DNA of 64,000 nucleotides from assembly GCA_036511855.1 (NCBI GenBank), contig DATCBN010000093.1, forward strand, positions 1 through 64,000. Reading direction: 5' to 3'. Below are positions 24,997-33,801 of this stretch, in pieces. The notes under the pieces were generated by a model. The model saw only the letters and a list, made by a program, of their open reading frames with translations, had not been told where the DNA came from and did not search any database. A program made the position numbers and the translations under genes. How positions within the stretch are numbered: the stretch's first letter is position 1; each line of letters begins with the position of its first letter. The stretch is from Candidatus Eremiobacteraceae bacterium (GTDB taxonomy: Bacteria > Vulcanimicrobiota > Vulcanimicrobiia > Eremiobacterales > Eremiobacteraceae).

Positions 24997-26987
24997 TTCG
25001 CGTACTTCGTGAGCCACGCGATCCAGCGCCGTGTGACATCTTCATTTCGCACGGGATCTCCGGGGAAATGCACGTCCACCGGGTAGGCGATGAATTGCAC
25101 CTTGACGCCATGATCCTTCAGCGCGTGATACATCTCGTAGGAGTTCACGATCGGCACGTTGGCGTCCCCGACATCGCCCATGATCAGCGTCGGCGCCGTG
25201 ACGCGATCGGCATAGGTCAATGGGGATTGTTCTATCCACATGGCTCTCGTCCGCGCATCGTATGGCCCCCCGCCGAAGAAGTCTGCGGCGTCGCCTTCCT
25301 GGTACCACGCTATCGTGTAGTCGAGCGGATAGTCGTTGAGCGCGGCACCGGCAACCGCCGCTTTCCACACCGGATAATGCCCTTCCATCCACGACGTCAT
25401 GTAGCCGCCGTACGACCAGCCGGAAACCGTCATGCGTGACGCGTCCACGAAGCCGAGCTTCAACAGCGCAGCGACGCCGGCCATCACATCCTTGCCAGGT
25501 CCGTCGCCGCCGTCGCGATAGATCGCGTGCTGGTATGCGTCGCCCAGATTCGTGCTGCCGCGATAGTTGGGCTGGAAGACCACGAATCCGCGCGCCGCTA
25601 GCAGTTGGCCGAGCGGGTCGAACGTGATCGCGTCCGCACCTTGCGGCCCGCCGTGGATGTAGACCGCCAGCGGGTATTTCTTCGACGCGGTGAAGCCCGG
25701 CGGCGAGGTGAGAATACCGTCTTCTGCGTAGCCGCCTGTACCCGTCCACGTGAGTTCGCGAACCGTGCCCAATTGCAGCGCTTCCGTCGCGGCGTTGAAG
25801 TTCGTGAGTTTGCGAACCGGCACGTCGGGCGACGCGAGGTAGTACACCTCGCCGGGATTGGACGCCGTGTTTCCCACGAACGCGATGGCCCCGTTCTTGC
25901 CGACTGTCCCATCGTTGCCGAAGTTCACTTCACCGAGTGCTATTTTCTTGGCCGGCCCGCCGACGGGCGCGTTCCACAGGGAAACCCGGGCACCGTCTTC
26001 TCCGGCTTCGTAAAGAGCCGCGCCGTCCGCCGTCCAACGGTACCAATCGATGTTCCGATCGAGCGCGGGCGTGGCGACGGTCCCCTTTCCGCCGCTCTGA
26101 GGCAGGACCACGACGTTTGCGTCGCTGTCAAACGTTCCGTGCCGGTACCACGTCGTCGCAATTTGATTACTTACCGGCGAATACTCCGGTCCGATCAGCC
26201 ACGCGCGCTGGCCCGCTAGGGTTTGCATGGCTCCTGAATGGCTGTCAACGATCGCGATGGTGGCCGGGTCACTGTCTCCGTAGACGGCGTTCGGCAGCTT
26301 GGTGATGGCGATGTGGCTTCCGTCGGGCGACCACGAGATGCCGGTGCCGGCGCCGCCGTCGGGAGTGGAGAGGCTCCACGTGCCGTGGGTCAGCCGCTTG
26401 GACCTCGAACCGTCGGCCGCGGCGAGCCAGATGTGCGACGGAAGCGACGCCTCTCTGCGAAGATAGTCGTTGTTGCCCACTTCGAATCCGTCGAGAAAAC
26501 GATCGGCCCCTTCGCGCTTCGGCTTCTCGTCCTGGCAGACGAACGCGACTTGCGTTCCGTCGGGCTTCCATTCGATTTGCTCGACATCGTTCGCCGCCTT
26601 TGTGATCTTGACGGCGTCGCCGCCGCTCATCGGCAGCACGAATACCTGATCCGTTGATTGGTCATCGTCGCCGACGGATGCGATGAAGGCCAGCCGGTCG
26701 CCGCTCGGAGACCAACGCGGCGACGAGACGTCGTCCCGACCTTGCGTGAGCACTCGTTGCGCGCCGGTCGCGATATCGATCAAGACCACTGAAGAGTCGC
26801 GCCGGTCTTCATCCCAATTCACACGCGAGACCACCACCACGACGGACTTTCCGTCGGGCGAGAGCTGCGGCTCGCTCACGTCAACGATGCGGCGCATGTC
26901 GTCCAACACTATCATGCGCGCGTTCGCACGAGACAGCGACGCGAGGACTGACAGCAGACAGCAGACGGCAACGACGGCAAATCTCAT
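24993..26987 (-). CDS. Secreted S9 family peptidase, paralogue 3
   Basis: 664 aa, signal peptide in the first ~24 residues (ending RANA). Propeller with W-SPDG/W-SPSG repeats, then the hydrolase domain: Ser in VSGWSYGGYMTSW (~residue 525), Asp in MGDVGDANVPIV, His in PVDVHFPGDP. First gene of the three-gene operon. The start at ATG 26987 has only a weak AAGAAAG upstream. The catalytic His context (VDVHFPG) differs from the GHYPG/GHFPR of its sisters. Confidence 0.92.
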   Translation of the reverse strand: MRFAVVAVCCLLSVLASLSRANARMIVLDDMRRIVDVSEPQLSPDGKSVVVVVSRVNWDEDRRDSSVVLIDIATGAQRVLTQGRDDVSSPRWSPSGDRLAFIASVGDDDQSTDQVFVLPMSGGDAVKITKAANDVEQIEWKPDGTQVAFVCQDEKPKREGADRFLDGFEVGNNDYLRREASLPSHIWLAAADGSRSKRLTHGTWSLSTPDGGAGTGISWSPDGSHIAITKLPNAVYGDSDPATIAIVDSHSGAMQTLAGQRAWLIGPEYSPVSNQIATTWYRHGTFDSDANVVVLPQSGGKGTVATPALDRNIDWYRWTADGAALYEAGEDGARVSLWNAPVGGPAKKIALGEVNFGNDGTVGKNGAIAFVGNTASNPGEVYYLASPDVPVRKLTNFNAATEALQLGTVRELTWTGTGGYAEDGILTSPPGFTASKKYPLAVYIHGGPQGADAITFDPLGQLLAARGFVVFQPNYRGSTNLGDAYQHAIYRDGGDGPGKDVMAGVAALLKLGFVDASRMTVSGWSYGGYMTSWMEGHYPVWKAAVAGAALNDYPLDYTIAWYQEGDAADFFGGGPYDARTRAMWIEQSPLTYADRVTAPTLIMGDVGDANVPIVNSYEMYHALKDHGVKVQFIAYPVDVHFPGDPVRNEDVTRRWIAWLTKYAK

Positions 26988-27066
26988 ACGATCACTTTCT
27001 TAGAACGAATGCGCGGCTCCGATATTTCGTGCTTTTTAGGACCCTGCGCGGCATTCCTCGCGCTGG

Positions 27067-28491
27067 TCAGGCCGCGAGGACGGCCGGCTCGGGCAACGAG
27101 AATGCGAGGAGCGCGCAAACCGCGGATAAGGCGGCGCACAGCGCGAATTCATCGCGCAGCGCAGTTGCTGCGCCGCCTGCGTTGGCAAACGCGAGAAACG
27201 CACCGATGACCACCGGAGCCGTGATCGATCCCGAGGTGCCCAACATCGTCGCGACCCCGGTTGCTGCGCCCGATCGATTCGCCGGCACGTAGCGCAAGAT
27301 GAGCGCGTTCGGCGGCGCCGAGGCAAGGCCAAGTCCCAATCCGCCCAAAGCCATAGCCGCGACCACTGCGGCCACCGACGTGAATCCGGCGAGCGCACCT
27401 GCGGAGACGGCCACAAGGAGCACGCCGGTGGACAAGAGCGCGCGGGTTCCCAAACGATTGATGAGCGCTCCGCCTGCGATCGCACCGGCGACATACAAGA
27501 CCGCCAGGATGAAAAGTGCGAGGCTCGCTGTGGCGGCGCTTGCGTGGAATTGCGCGATGAAGTATGTGGCCGAATATATCGTGAGCGAGAAGCTCGGGAT
27601 TCCGAAGACCACGCCGAGCGCATACAGCATCGCCGGGCCACGCGCTGCGAAAAGCGCAGGATCGATCAGCGGCGCTTCTGTGTGACGGATGTGCCACACG
27701 AAAGTCCCCATGCTTGCGATCGCGCCGAAAATGCCGAGGAGCGATCGGTCGTGGGCTCCTGTGACGGCGAACATCAAACATGCCGCGAACAATGCGATCA
27801 AGAGCGCGCCGATCGCATCGAACGATTTGGCGCGCGCGCGGTTTAGCGCGATCGCGTCGTCGGGCAGCGACGTGGCCAGCAAGATAGTTAGGATGCCGGT
27901 CGCGACATTCACGGCGAAGACCGGATGCCATGGATACGCGCTCAGATCTGCGGCGAGCGCGCCGTTTACGTGCGAGGACGCGGCAAGCGCGCCGGCCACG
28001 ATCGCTCCACCCAGCAGCGCCCCAGCCATCGTACCGATCCCGAACACGCCGTACAACGCGCCGAGCGCGCCTCCGCGGCGATCGGGAGGCAGGACGTCGC
28101 CGATGATCGCGGTCGCGATCGGCTGGATGCCGCCGGCGCCGAGCGCTTGGATGATGCGGCCCGCCACGAGAAGCGGGAGCGATGTCGCAAAGGCACACGC
28201 ACACGACCCGGCGACGAACAGCACCATACACCAGGTGAACATACGCCGCCGTCCGTACGAATCGGAAAGCGTGCCCATGAGCGGCTGCGCGATCAACGAT
28301 CCCGTCGCGTACGTGGCGACGATCCAGCCGACATCGGCCAGACTGGCGCCCAGCGACGATGCGATGCCGGGCAGGAGCGGTCCGAACATGGTCAACGGCA
28401 GCGCGCGGGCGAAGACGCCGAAGAGCAACGGCCGCATGAACGGAGCGAGCGCCGGACTCTCGACGCTCGCGATGCTCGAAGCCCGGCTCAT
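27067..28491 (-). CDS. MFS transporter, DHA2-like (probably 14 membrane helices)
   Basis: 474 aa integral membrane protein. Motif A-like loop MGTLSDSYGRRRMFTWC follows helix 2 and the antiporter motif C-like region GIGTMAGALLGGAIVAG follows in helix 5, together typical of drug/H+ antiporters. It starts 4 bp after the ctaB stop on the same strand and may be co-transcribed with ctaAB, but its function is probably unrelated. Substrate unknown. Confidence 0.85.
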   Translation of the reverse strand: MSRASSIASVESPALAPFMRPLLFGVFARALPLTMFGPLLPGIASSLGASLADVGWIVATYATGSLIAQPLMGTLSDSYGRRRMFTWCMVLFVAGSCACAFATSLPLLVAGRIIQALGAGGIQPIATAIIGDVLPPDRRGGALGALYGVFGIGTMAGALLGGAIVAGALAASSHVNGALAADLSAYPWHPVFAVNVATGILTILLATSLPDDAIALNRARAKSFDAIGALLIALFAACLMFAVTGAHDRSLLGIFGAIASMGTFVWHIRHTEAPLIDPALFAARGPAMLYALGVVFGIPSFSLTIYSATYFIAQFHASAATASLALFILAVLYVAGAIAGGALINRLGTRALLSTGVLLVAVSAGALAGFTSVAAVVAAMALGGLGLGLASAPPNALILRYVPANRSGAATGVATMLGTSGSITAPVVIGAFLAFANAGGAATALRDEFALCAALSAVCALLAFSLPEPAVLAA

Positions 28492-28495
28492 GGCG

Positions 28496-29368
28496 CTACA
28501 CGCCGGGCCCGTGGCCGAAGCGGTCTACCGCCATCGCGACGAACAGCAACGCGAGGTAGAGCATCGAAAAGCGATACATGAGACCTTCGCTTTGTCGCGA
28601 TCCCGTTCGCGCCACCCACACGGCAAAGGCGAGAAATATCGCGTCGAGCGCCAGCGCGCACGCGAGGTAGACGAGGCCCATGAGATGCAGCGGCACAAGG
28701 CCCAGCGTGACGGCCGTCAACGCGGCGGTATAGATGAACATCTGTTTCTTGGTCTCGGCGTCGCCGCGCACGGCAGGCAGCATGGGTATGCCGACCCGTG
28801 CATACTCGTCCTTCTTCATCAGCGCCAGCGCCCAAAAATGAGGCGGCGTCCAAACGAAGACGATCACGAACAACAATATCGCGGTAAGACCAACGTGGTC
28901 GGTGACCGCGGCCCAGCCGACGAGCGGCGGGATCGCTCCGGCCGCACCGCCGATGACGATATTTTGCGGCGTCGCGCGCTTGAGCCACATGGTATAGATG
29001 AAGACGTAATACAAGATGCCGGTGGTGGACAGCGCCGCCGCGAGGAGATTCACGGTGAGCGCGAGCTGGACGAATGCCGCGGCGCCGAGGACGATGCCAA
29101 AAACAAGCGCGTCGCGCGGCTGAATTCGTCCGCTCGGAATCGGCCGCTTTTTGGTCCGCGCCATGAGCGCGTCGATGTCGCGATCCCAATACATGTTGAT
29201 GGCGGCTGACGACGCCGATGCGAGCGCGCCTCCGAGCAGCGTCCAAAAAACGAGAATGGGCGACGGCCAGCCGCCCGCGGCCATCATCATCGCCGTGAAC
29301 GTGGTGAAGAGCAGCAACGACATCACGTTCGGCTTTGTGAGGCCGAGGTAGTCGCGCACCGTGCTCAA
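28496..29368 (-). CDS. ctaB: Protoheme IX farnesyltransferase (heme O synthase)
   Basis: 290 aa UbiA-family membrane prenyltransferase that converts heme B to heme O. The two Asp-rich motifs are present: NMYWDRDIDALMARTKKRP (residues ~58-77) and the later YARVGIPMLP region after TPPHFWALALM. Translation starts at TTG 29368, overlapping the ctaA stop by 4 nt (TTGA). Together with ctaA it makes heme A for the caa3 oxidase encoded 8 kb downstream. Confidence 0.96.
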   Translation of the reverse strand: MSTVRDYLGLTKPNVMSLLLFTTFTAMMMAAGGWPSPILVFWTLLGGALASASSAAINMYWDRDIDALMARTKKRPIPSGRIQPRDALVFGIVLGAAAFVQLALTVNLLAAALSTTGILYYVFIYTMWLKRATPQNIVIGGAAGAIPPLVGWAAVTDHVGLTAILLFVIVFVWTPPHFWALALMKKDEYARVGIPMLPAVRGDAETKKQMFIYTAALTAVTLGLVPLHLMGLVYLACALALDAIFLAFAVWVARTGSRQSEGLMYRFSMLYLALLFVAMAVDRFGHGPGV

Positions 29369-30336
29369 GCCGGCACCCGCTGCCGGCGGTAGGCGGCATA
29401 GGCGAGGACCGCGAGCGCTGCAGTCAAAAGCGCGCCGTTTGCTTCATGCCAAACCCGAAGTACCGGATCGAGCCGCGACATCACCGTAAGTGTTCCCAGC
29501 ACGCCTTGCAGAATGACGAGCGCGAGCGCCAGCCATGAGATCGCGACGATGTCGCTGCGAGCGCGCTGCGTCGCGAGCGCCGTCACAAACGTGACCAGCA
29601 CCGCGGCGATAGTGGCGTACGCCGCGAAGCGGTGGCCCATATGGATCTGTTGGGCTAGTGTGACTGCGCCGGCCATGCCGTTGCACAATGGGAATCCAAC
29701 GCACGCCAGGCCGTCGTTGGCGGCGCTCATGTAGCCTGCAGCGAACACGGCGGCGAACGCCACGATGGTGGTCGCGAGCGCTAGCCTTGCAAAGCCCCTG
29801 CCTGAGCTTTGGCGCGACGACGGCTCCGAACCGCGCGCGATCACCGCCACTATCAACAGTGTGACAAACGTGAGAAACCCGACCAGCAGATGGAGCGCGA
29901 CAGTCGGCGGATTGTTCTGAAATTTGATGGTCAACCAGCCGGCGACGATTTGCGCGACGATCAGTCCGACGCCGACGCTTGCCGCGCGAAACGCGCCGGG
30001 AACCTCTGCTCGACAGCGATAGGCCATGATGAAGGTCAATGCGATGATGCTCGTGACGATGATGGCGCCGAGACGGTGCGACCATTCGTACACCGTCGGA
30101 TTGTCGAGCGAGGGCAGCCACGCGCCTTGGCAACGCGGCCAATCCGGACAGGTCATGCCCGCCCCGTTCACGCGCACGACTGCGCCCCATACCACAAGCG
30201 CGAACGACAGGATGGCAGACGCCAGACTGACTCGCCTCAAACCTGTGAGGGCGGCGGAAGCGACGATGGCTGGATTCCTTTCGGCGAGGCGTGCTCGTCG
30301 TTTTTTGCCGCGCGTGGCGTGCTTCTCCTGTGCCAA
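29365..30336 (-). CDS. ctaA: Heme A synthase (COX15/CtaA)
   Basis: 323 aa, eight membrane helices in two four-helix halves. The loop GAGMTCPDWPRCQGAWLP contains the conserved Cys pair; His ligands are in YEWSHRLGA, LHLLVGF, GHRFAAY and VWHEANG. Oxidises heme O to heme A. The reading frame opens at TTG 30336 with a basic ~30-residue N-terminus; the exact start is uncertain. First gene of ctaA-ctaB. Confidence 0.94.
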   Translation of the reverse strand: MAQEKHATRGKKRRARLAERNPAIVASAALTGLRRVSLASAILSFALVVWGAVVRVNGAGMTCPDWPRCQGAWLPSLDNPTVYEWSHRLGAIIVTSIIALTFIMAYRCRAEVPGAFRAASVGVGLIVAQIVAGWLTIKFQNNPPTVALHLLVGFLTFVTLLIVAVIARGSEPSSRQSSGRGFARLALATTIVAFAAVFAAGYMSAANDGLACVGFPLCNGMAGAVTLAQQIHMGHRFAAYATIAAVLVTFVTALATQRARSDIVAISWLALALVILQGVLGTLTVMSRLDPVLRVWHEANGALLTAALAVLAYAAYRRQRVPA

Positions 30337-30435
30337 GCGGCGATTCTAAGATATCCGCTGTTTCGGCGACGTGCGACTTTGGTCGGGCGATTCGTGAGAA
30401 AGGTGCGTGCCGCGCGCGCCGCGCATCGGCATTCG

Positions 30436-31737
30436 ATGGCTTCTCTCCGCTTCGGCCCGCCGGGGATCGTTTCGTCTGAGGCGCATATCCCGGGCGACAA
30501 GTCTATTTCGCATCGAGCGCTCTTGTTGTCCGCGTGCGCGCGCGGCACGACCACGATGATGGGACTCAATCGCGGCGACGATACGCTAGCCACCATGCGC
30601 GCGTTGCGCGCCCTAGGAATCGCCGTCGACGACGAGGGTGCGACGGTGCGCGTTTCCGGTGGCAACTTCGCGGCCGACGCCGGCACGATCGATTGCGGCA
30701 ATTCCGGCACCACGATGCGGCTTTTGATGGGAATACTGGCAGGCCGCACGTCGTGCGCGCTCGATGGGGACGCGAGCCTTCGTCGACGCCCGATGGAACG
30801 GGTTGCAGCGCCGCTTCGCTCGATGGGAGCGGAGATCGCCACCGCCGCGGGCGGGGTGCCCCCGGTCAACATGCGGCTCGGCGGCGATTTGCGCGCGATC
30901 GACTACGCGCTGCCGGTCGCGTCAGCTCAGGTGAAATCGGCGATCTTGCTCGCCGGCCTACGAGCGAACGCCGTCACCACCGTCCGCTCACCTTACGCAT
31001 CGCGGGATCACACCGAACGGATGCTGGCCTCCATGGGGGTTTCGGTTCGCGTTGACGGCCTCGCTACGAGCATTCAACCCGGAGTCTTGCACGCGATCGA
31101 ACTTCTCGAAGTGCCGGGTGATCCGTCGGCGGCCGTCTTTTTCTTGATCGCTGCGGCCGCAAAGCCACGCGCGAAAATGCTCGCGCGCGATGTCTGCGTC
31201 AATCCGACGCGCACCGGCGCATTTGAGATCATGCGTTCAATGGGTGCGCGGTTGGCCGTCGGCGCGGAGTCGCTCCGGCATGGCGAGCCGGTCGCGGCCA
31301 TCAGCATCGAGGGCGGTGCTGGGCTTCATGGCGTCGAGATTCCGCACGAGATCGTGCCGAGCCTCATCGACGAGATTCCCGCGCTGTGCGCGCTTGCGAC
31401 GCTGGCCGAAGGCGAGTTCATCGTGCGCGGTGCCGCCGAGTTGCGCGTCAAAGAATCCGATCGCATCGAGTCGACCGCTCGAATGCTGCGCGCTTTCGGT
31501 GCAGAAGCGATTGAAACCGATGACGGTATTATCGTGCGCGGCGGCGCGACGTTGCGCGCACCGGCTGCGATCGACACGAATGGAGACCATCGCATAGGCA
31601 TGTCGGCGGCGGCGCTTGCCGTCGCCATCGGTGCGCCGATCGAAATCCGGGATTCCGCGTGTATCGACACGTCGTTCCCCGACTTCGCGACCCACTGGAC
31701 CGCCGCATTTGGAATGGCTTACGTCGATTCGTACTAG
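30436..31737 (+). CDS. aroA: 5-enolpyruvylshikimate-3-phosphate synthase
   Basis: 433 aa, normal length. Sixth step of the shikimate pathway. Motifs: IPGDKSISHRALLLSA, CGNSGTTMRLLMG, GDASLRRRPMER, SAQVKSAILLAGL, RVKESDRI and GDHRIGMSAAA. ATG 30436 was chosen; in-frame GTGs at 30391 and 30400 are alternatives, and further upstream the frame is antisense to ctaA. The last two codons, TAC TAG, are the first bases of a palindromic repeat. Confidence 0.95.
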   Translation: MASLRFGPPGIVSSEAHIPGDKSISHRALLLSACARGTTTMMGLNRGDDTLATMRALRALGIAVDDEGATVRVSGGNFAADAGTIDCGNSGTTMRLLMGILAGRTSCALDGDASLRRRPMERVAAPLRSMGAEIATAAGGVPPVNMRLGGDLRAIDYALPVASAQVKSAILLAGLRANAVTTVRSPYASRDHTERMLASMGVSVRVDGLATSIQPGVLHAIELLEVPGDPSAAVFFLIAAAAKPRAKMLARDVCVNPTRTGAFEIMRSMGARLAVGAESLRHGEPVAAISIEGGAGLHGVEIPHEIVPSLIDEIPALCALATLAEGEFIVRGAAELRVKESDRIESTARMLRAFGAEAIETDDGIIVRGGATLRAPAAIDTNGDHRIGMSAAALAVAIGAPIEIRDSACIDTSFPDFATHWTAAFGMAYVDSY

Positions 31738-31826
31738 GGCAAGCAACGCTTGCCCCAAAAAAATGGGCAAGCGTTGCTTGCCCTCCTACATCAGTCGCCC
31801 TGGGCGAGCGATGCTCGCCCTAATAC
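31731..31826. repeat. Family A palindromic repeat cluster (three cores)
   Basis: Cores GGGCAAGCAACGCTTGCCC (31737-31755), its exact reverse complement (31765-31783), and GGGCGAGCGATGCTCGCCC (31802-31820). The first two are separated by C-A7-T, so the minus strand reads hairpin plus T7, an intrinsic terminator for the 31820-32173 gene. It fills the convergent gap with aroA and overlaps the stop codons of both genes. Confidence 0.9.
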
Positions 31827-32173
31827 CAATCGTGGAGCATGCCGCGCAATCGCGGCACGAGCAATTCCAGCGAGGCGTCAACCACGAACGCCATGATAGA
31901 GATCTGACTTGCGTAGGCGCCGACCGATGCGGCTGCAGCGTTTATCGTTGTGGCGGCGGTTTCAAATCTGTGACTCGCCTCTTCCAACTTGGTCCCGGCT
32001 GCAGCGAACGACTCAAACGAGTCGCGTGCCTTCTCGATAGCGAGCAAACTTGGATGTTTCGCCAACCGGATCGTCAGCGTGCGCAGACGCAACGCGGGCC
32101 GGATGCACAAACCCGCGAAGATGAGGCAGGCGATAGCGCCGGCTATCAATCCCGCGTATGTCACTCCGATCAC
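31820..32173 (-). CDS. Hypothetical membrane-anchored protein
   Basis: 117 aa. One N-terminal membrane helix (residues ~5-25) followed by a ~65-residue amphipathic, Ala/Glu-rich region (KARDSFESFAAAGTKLEEASHRFETAATT) that could form a coiled coil. This resembles small DUF948/YtxG-like anchored helical proteins, but I cannot claim membership. Starts at GTG 32173, overlapping the FmdB gene stop (GTGA). The stop codon TAG lies at the edge of a palindromic repeat. Confidence 0.6.
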   Translation of the reverse strand: MIGVTYAGLIAGAIACLIFAGLCIRPALRLRTLTIRLAKHPSLLAIEKARDSFESFAAAGTKLEEASHRFETAATTINAAAASVGAYASQISIMAFVVDASLELLVPRLRGMLHDWY

Positions 32174-32589
32174 GGTGATTTCGACGATTTCGGGTCCGAG
32201 GAAGATTTGGAGTCGGGTGACTTCGATTCCGACGGCTTGCTTTCAGCGGACTTGCCGCCGGAAGGCTTCTCTTGCGCCGGCTTGCTTTCGCCCGATTTGC
32301 TTTCTCCGGACTTGCCTTCGCCCGCCTTACTCTCTCCCGGCTTGCCTTCGCTTGGCTTTGCCTCGCCGGACTTGTCGCCTTGCGAATCGGACGATTGAGC
32401 GCGAACGCCGCTTTTCGTATAGTCGGTCTTGTGGAAACCGCTGCCCTTGAACACGAGGCCTATCGGATGGAAAACCCTGATGAGCTGGCCTCCGCAGGTC
32501 GGACACTTCGTGGGGCGCTCGTCGTTGAATCCGTGCGAGATTTCGTGCGTTTCGCCGCACGACTTGCAGCGATATTCGTAAACTGGCAT
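32170..32589 (-). CDS. FmdB-family zinc-ribbon protein with low-complexity C-terminal tail
   Basis: 139 aa. Residues 1-50 are a standard FmdB/CxxC-CxxC zinc ribbon (MPVYEYRCKSCGE, CPTCGG). The remaining ~75 residues are a Lys/Ser/Glu/Gly/Pro tail built from imperfect repeats of the type (K/E)-S/P-G-E-S/G-K, almost certainly disordered. Typical FmdB proteins are 60-110 aa with short tails, so this one is extended. Function unknown; originally named for regulation of formamidase. Confidence 0.85.
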   Translation of the reverse strand: MPVYEYRCKSCGETHEISHGFNDERPTKCPTCGGQLIRVFHPIGLVFKGSGFHKTDYTKSGVRAQSSDSQGDKSGEAKPSEGKPGESKAGEGKSGESKSGESKPAQEKPSGGKSAESKPSESKSPDSKSSSDPKSSKSP

Positions 32590-32599
32590 TCGTCGATGG

Positions 32600-33148
32600 T
32601 TACGCTACCTGAGGCGACCGGTTGACCGCGTGCAACTGATGGCTCTGGACGGCGGTTCGCGCCGCTTCATCGGTCGGGAATTCGTCGGCGTGATATCTTG
32701 GTTCCGCGCTATCCTCGAGGAGGCCGCGCAGATGCGTCAGCGATTCTTGCAGACCTCGCCGCGCGCGCCGGCGGCGGAAAATCGCGTCGTACAGCGCCGG
32801 GAACATCCCGCCGAAAACGGGATAGCCCTCGGTGATCGAAACGCGCGACGCAGAACCCCGCTGTTCGAAACGAAAATCGAACCGGCGGGCAGCCGAAAGC
32901 TCGCCTTCCAACGACAGAAATGCGTTGCGGACGTAGCGCGTGACTTCAAAGATCTCTTGCCGGCGGTTGCGCCCCTCGGCCATGCAAACGCGAAGGACCG
33001 CGCCGAGCTCAAGTTCCTGGGTCTCCGGAAGATGGGCATTGACCATGCTTGCGAGCCACATGGGCCAGCGCGCGATGTCTGTCGCAAATGCGAACGCGCG
33101 CGCTACGGAAACTGAGAGGTCGATGTGCTCCCGGCAAACGATCTTCAT
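32600..33148 (-). CDS. SRPBCC (START/Bet v1-like) protein
   Basis: 182 aa. Begins MKIVCREHIDLSVSVARAFAFATDIARWPMWL, the classic first strand and helix of polyketide-cyclase-like SRPBCC proteins; strands through ~residue 130 complete the hydrophobic-cavity fold. The last ~50 residues are extra and His/Arg-rich. No enzymatic motif is visible. Upstream gene of fmdB with a 10-bp gap. Confidence 0.75.
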   Translation of the reverse strand: MKIVCREHIDLSVSVARAFAFATDIARWPMWLASMVNAHLPETQELELGAVLRVCMAEGRNRRQEIFEVTRYVRNAFLSLEGELSAARRFDFRFEQRGSASRVSITEGYPVFGGMFPALYDAIFRRRRARRGLQESLTHLRGLLEDSAEPRYHADEFPTDEAARTAVQSHQLHAVNRSPQVA

Positions 33149-33293
33149 CCGCGTCCCCCTACATAGTGATACACCGTGCCGAAAAGGCGGCGGCGGCGAT
33201 GGCGCGAAGCCGATGCTCTCGTAGTTTTATTGGAATCGCGGTCGGAAAAACCTGCTTGCGGTCCCGCATGACGAAGTGCTGGAGTGTGAATCG

Positions 33294-33728
33294 ATGGTGC
33301 GGGTCCGTGTCGCAGCGCTTGCTGTGAAAAAAGAAAAGATACTCCTCGCGCGTCATGTGAAAGCGAATCGGTCGGCATTTCTTCTGCCTGGCGGCGGCAT
33401 GGAATGCGGCGAAACGGCGGCTGAAACGCTGTTGCGCGAGCTTCGTGAAGAAGCCGGCGTCGATGCGCGCATCGGCGACCTCCGCTATGTGATGGAAGCC
33501 CGTTCGCCAGATGGCAAACGGCATATCCTGCAGTTGGTCTTCGCTGCGAAGATCGATGGCGAGATCGGCGCATCGCTCGATCCCCGTGTGGCAGAGTGCG
33601 CGTGGCATCCCATCGGCGACCTTCGGACGATACGGATGCATCCCGACGCCGGTTCGACGATTGCCGACGACTTGGCCGGCGGAGCAGCGCCTGCGTGCCG
33701 ATATCTGCTCGCTCCCTGGCGCGAATGA
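33294..33728 (+). CDS. NUDIX hydrolase
   Basis: 144 aa from ATG 33294, with GGAG 9 nt upstream; the GTG at 33276 has no signal. The NUDIX box is complete: G-x5-E-x7-REUxEExGU as GGMECGETAAETLLRELREEAGV. Hydrolyses a nucleoside diphosphate linked to another moiety; substrate undetermined. Convergent with ftsZ; the gap holds a palindromic repeat. Confidence 0.92.
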   Translation: MVRVRVAALAVKKEKILLARHVKANRSAFLLPGGGMECGETAAETLLRELREEAGVDARIGDLRYVMEARSPDGKRHILQLVFAAKIDGEIGASLDPRVAECAWHPIGDLRTIRMHPDAGSTIADDLAGGAAPACRYLLAPWRE

Positions 33729-33734
33729 GGTAAT

Positions 33735-33797
33735 GTAGGAGGGCGACCAACGGTCGCCCATGGGCAAGCGGGGCCGACCATAAAAGTCGGCCCCTAC
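33735..33797. repeat. Composite palindromic repeat (variant A + family B)
   Basis: GGGCGACCAACGGTCGCCC (33741-33759), then a half copy GGGCAAGC (33762-33769), then a family B hairpin GGGGCCGAC/GTCGGCCCC (33770-33794) ending in CTAC. It lies in the convergent NUDIX/ftsZ gap. Confidence 0.85.
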
Positions 33798-33801
33798 GTT
33801 T

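Noticed and set aside
29809-30435. N-terminal extension of the aroA frame (642-aa ORF)
   Set aside because: The first ~209 codons are antisense to ctaA and have no EPSP synthase features; this is high-GC reading-frame noise.
31731-31826. CRISPR array
   Set aside because: Repeats are palindromic, opposed and not separated by uniform unique spacers; no cas genes are present.
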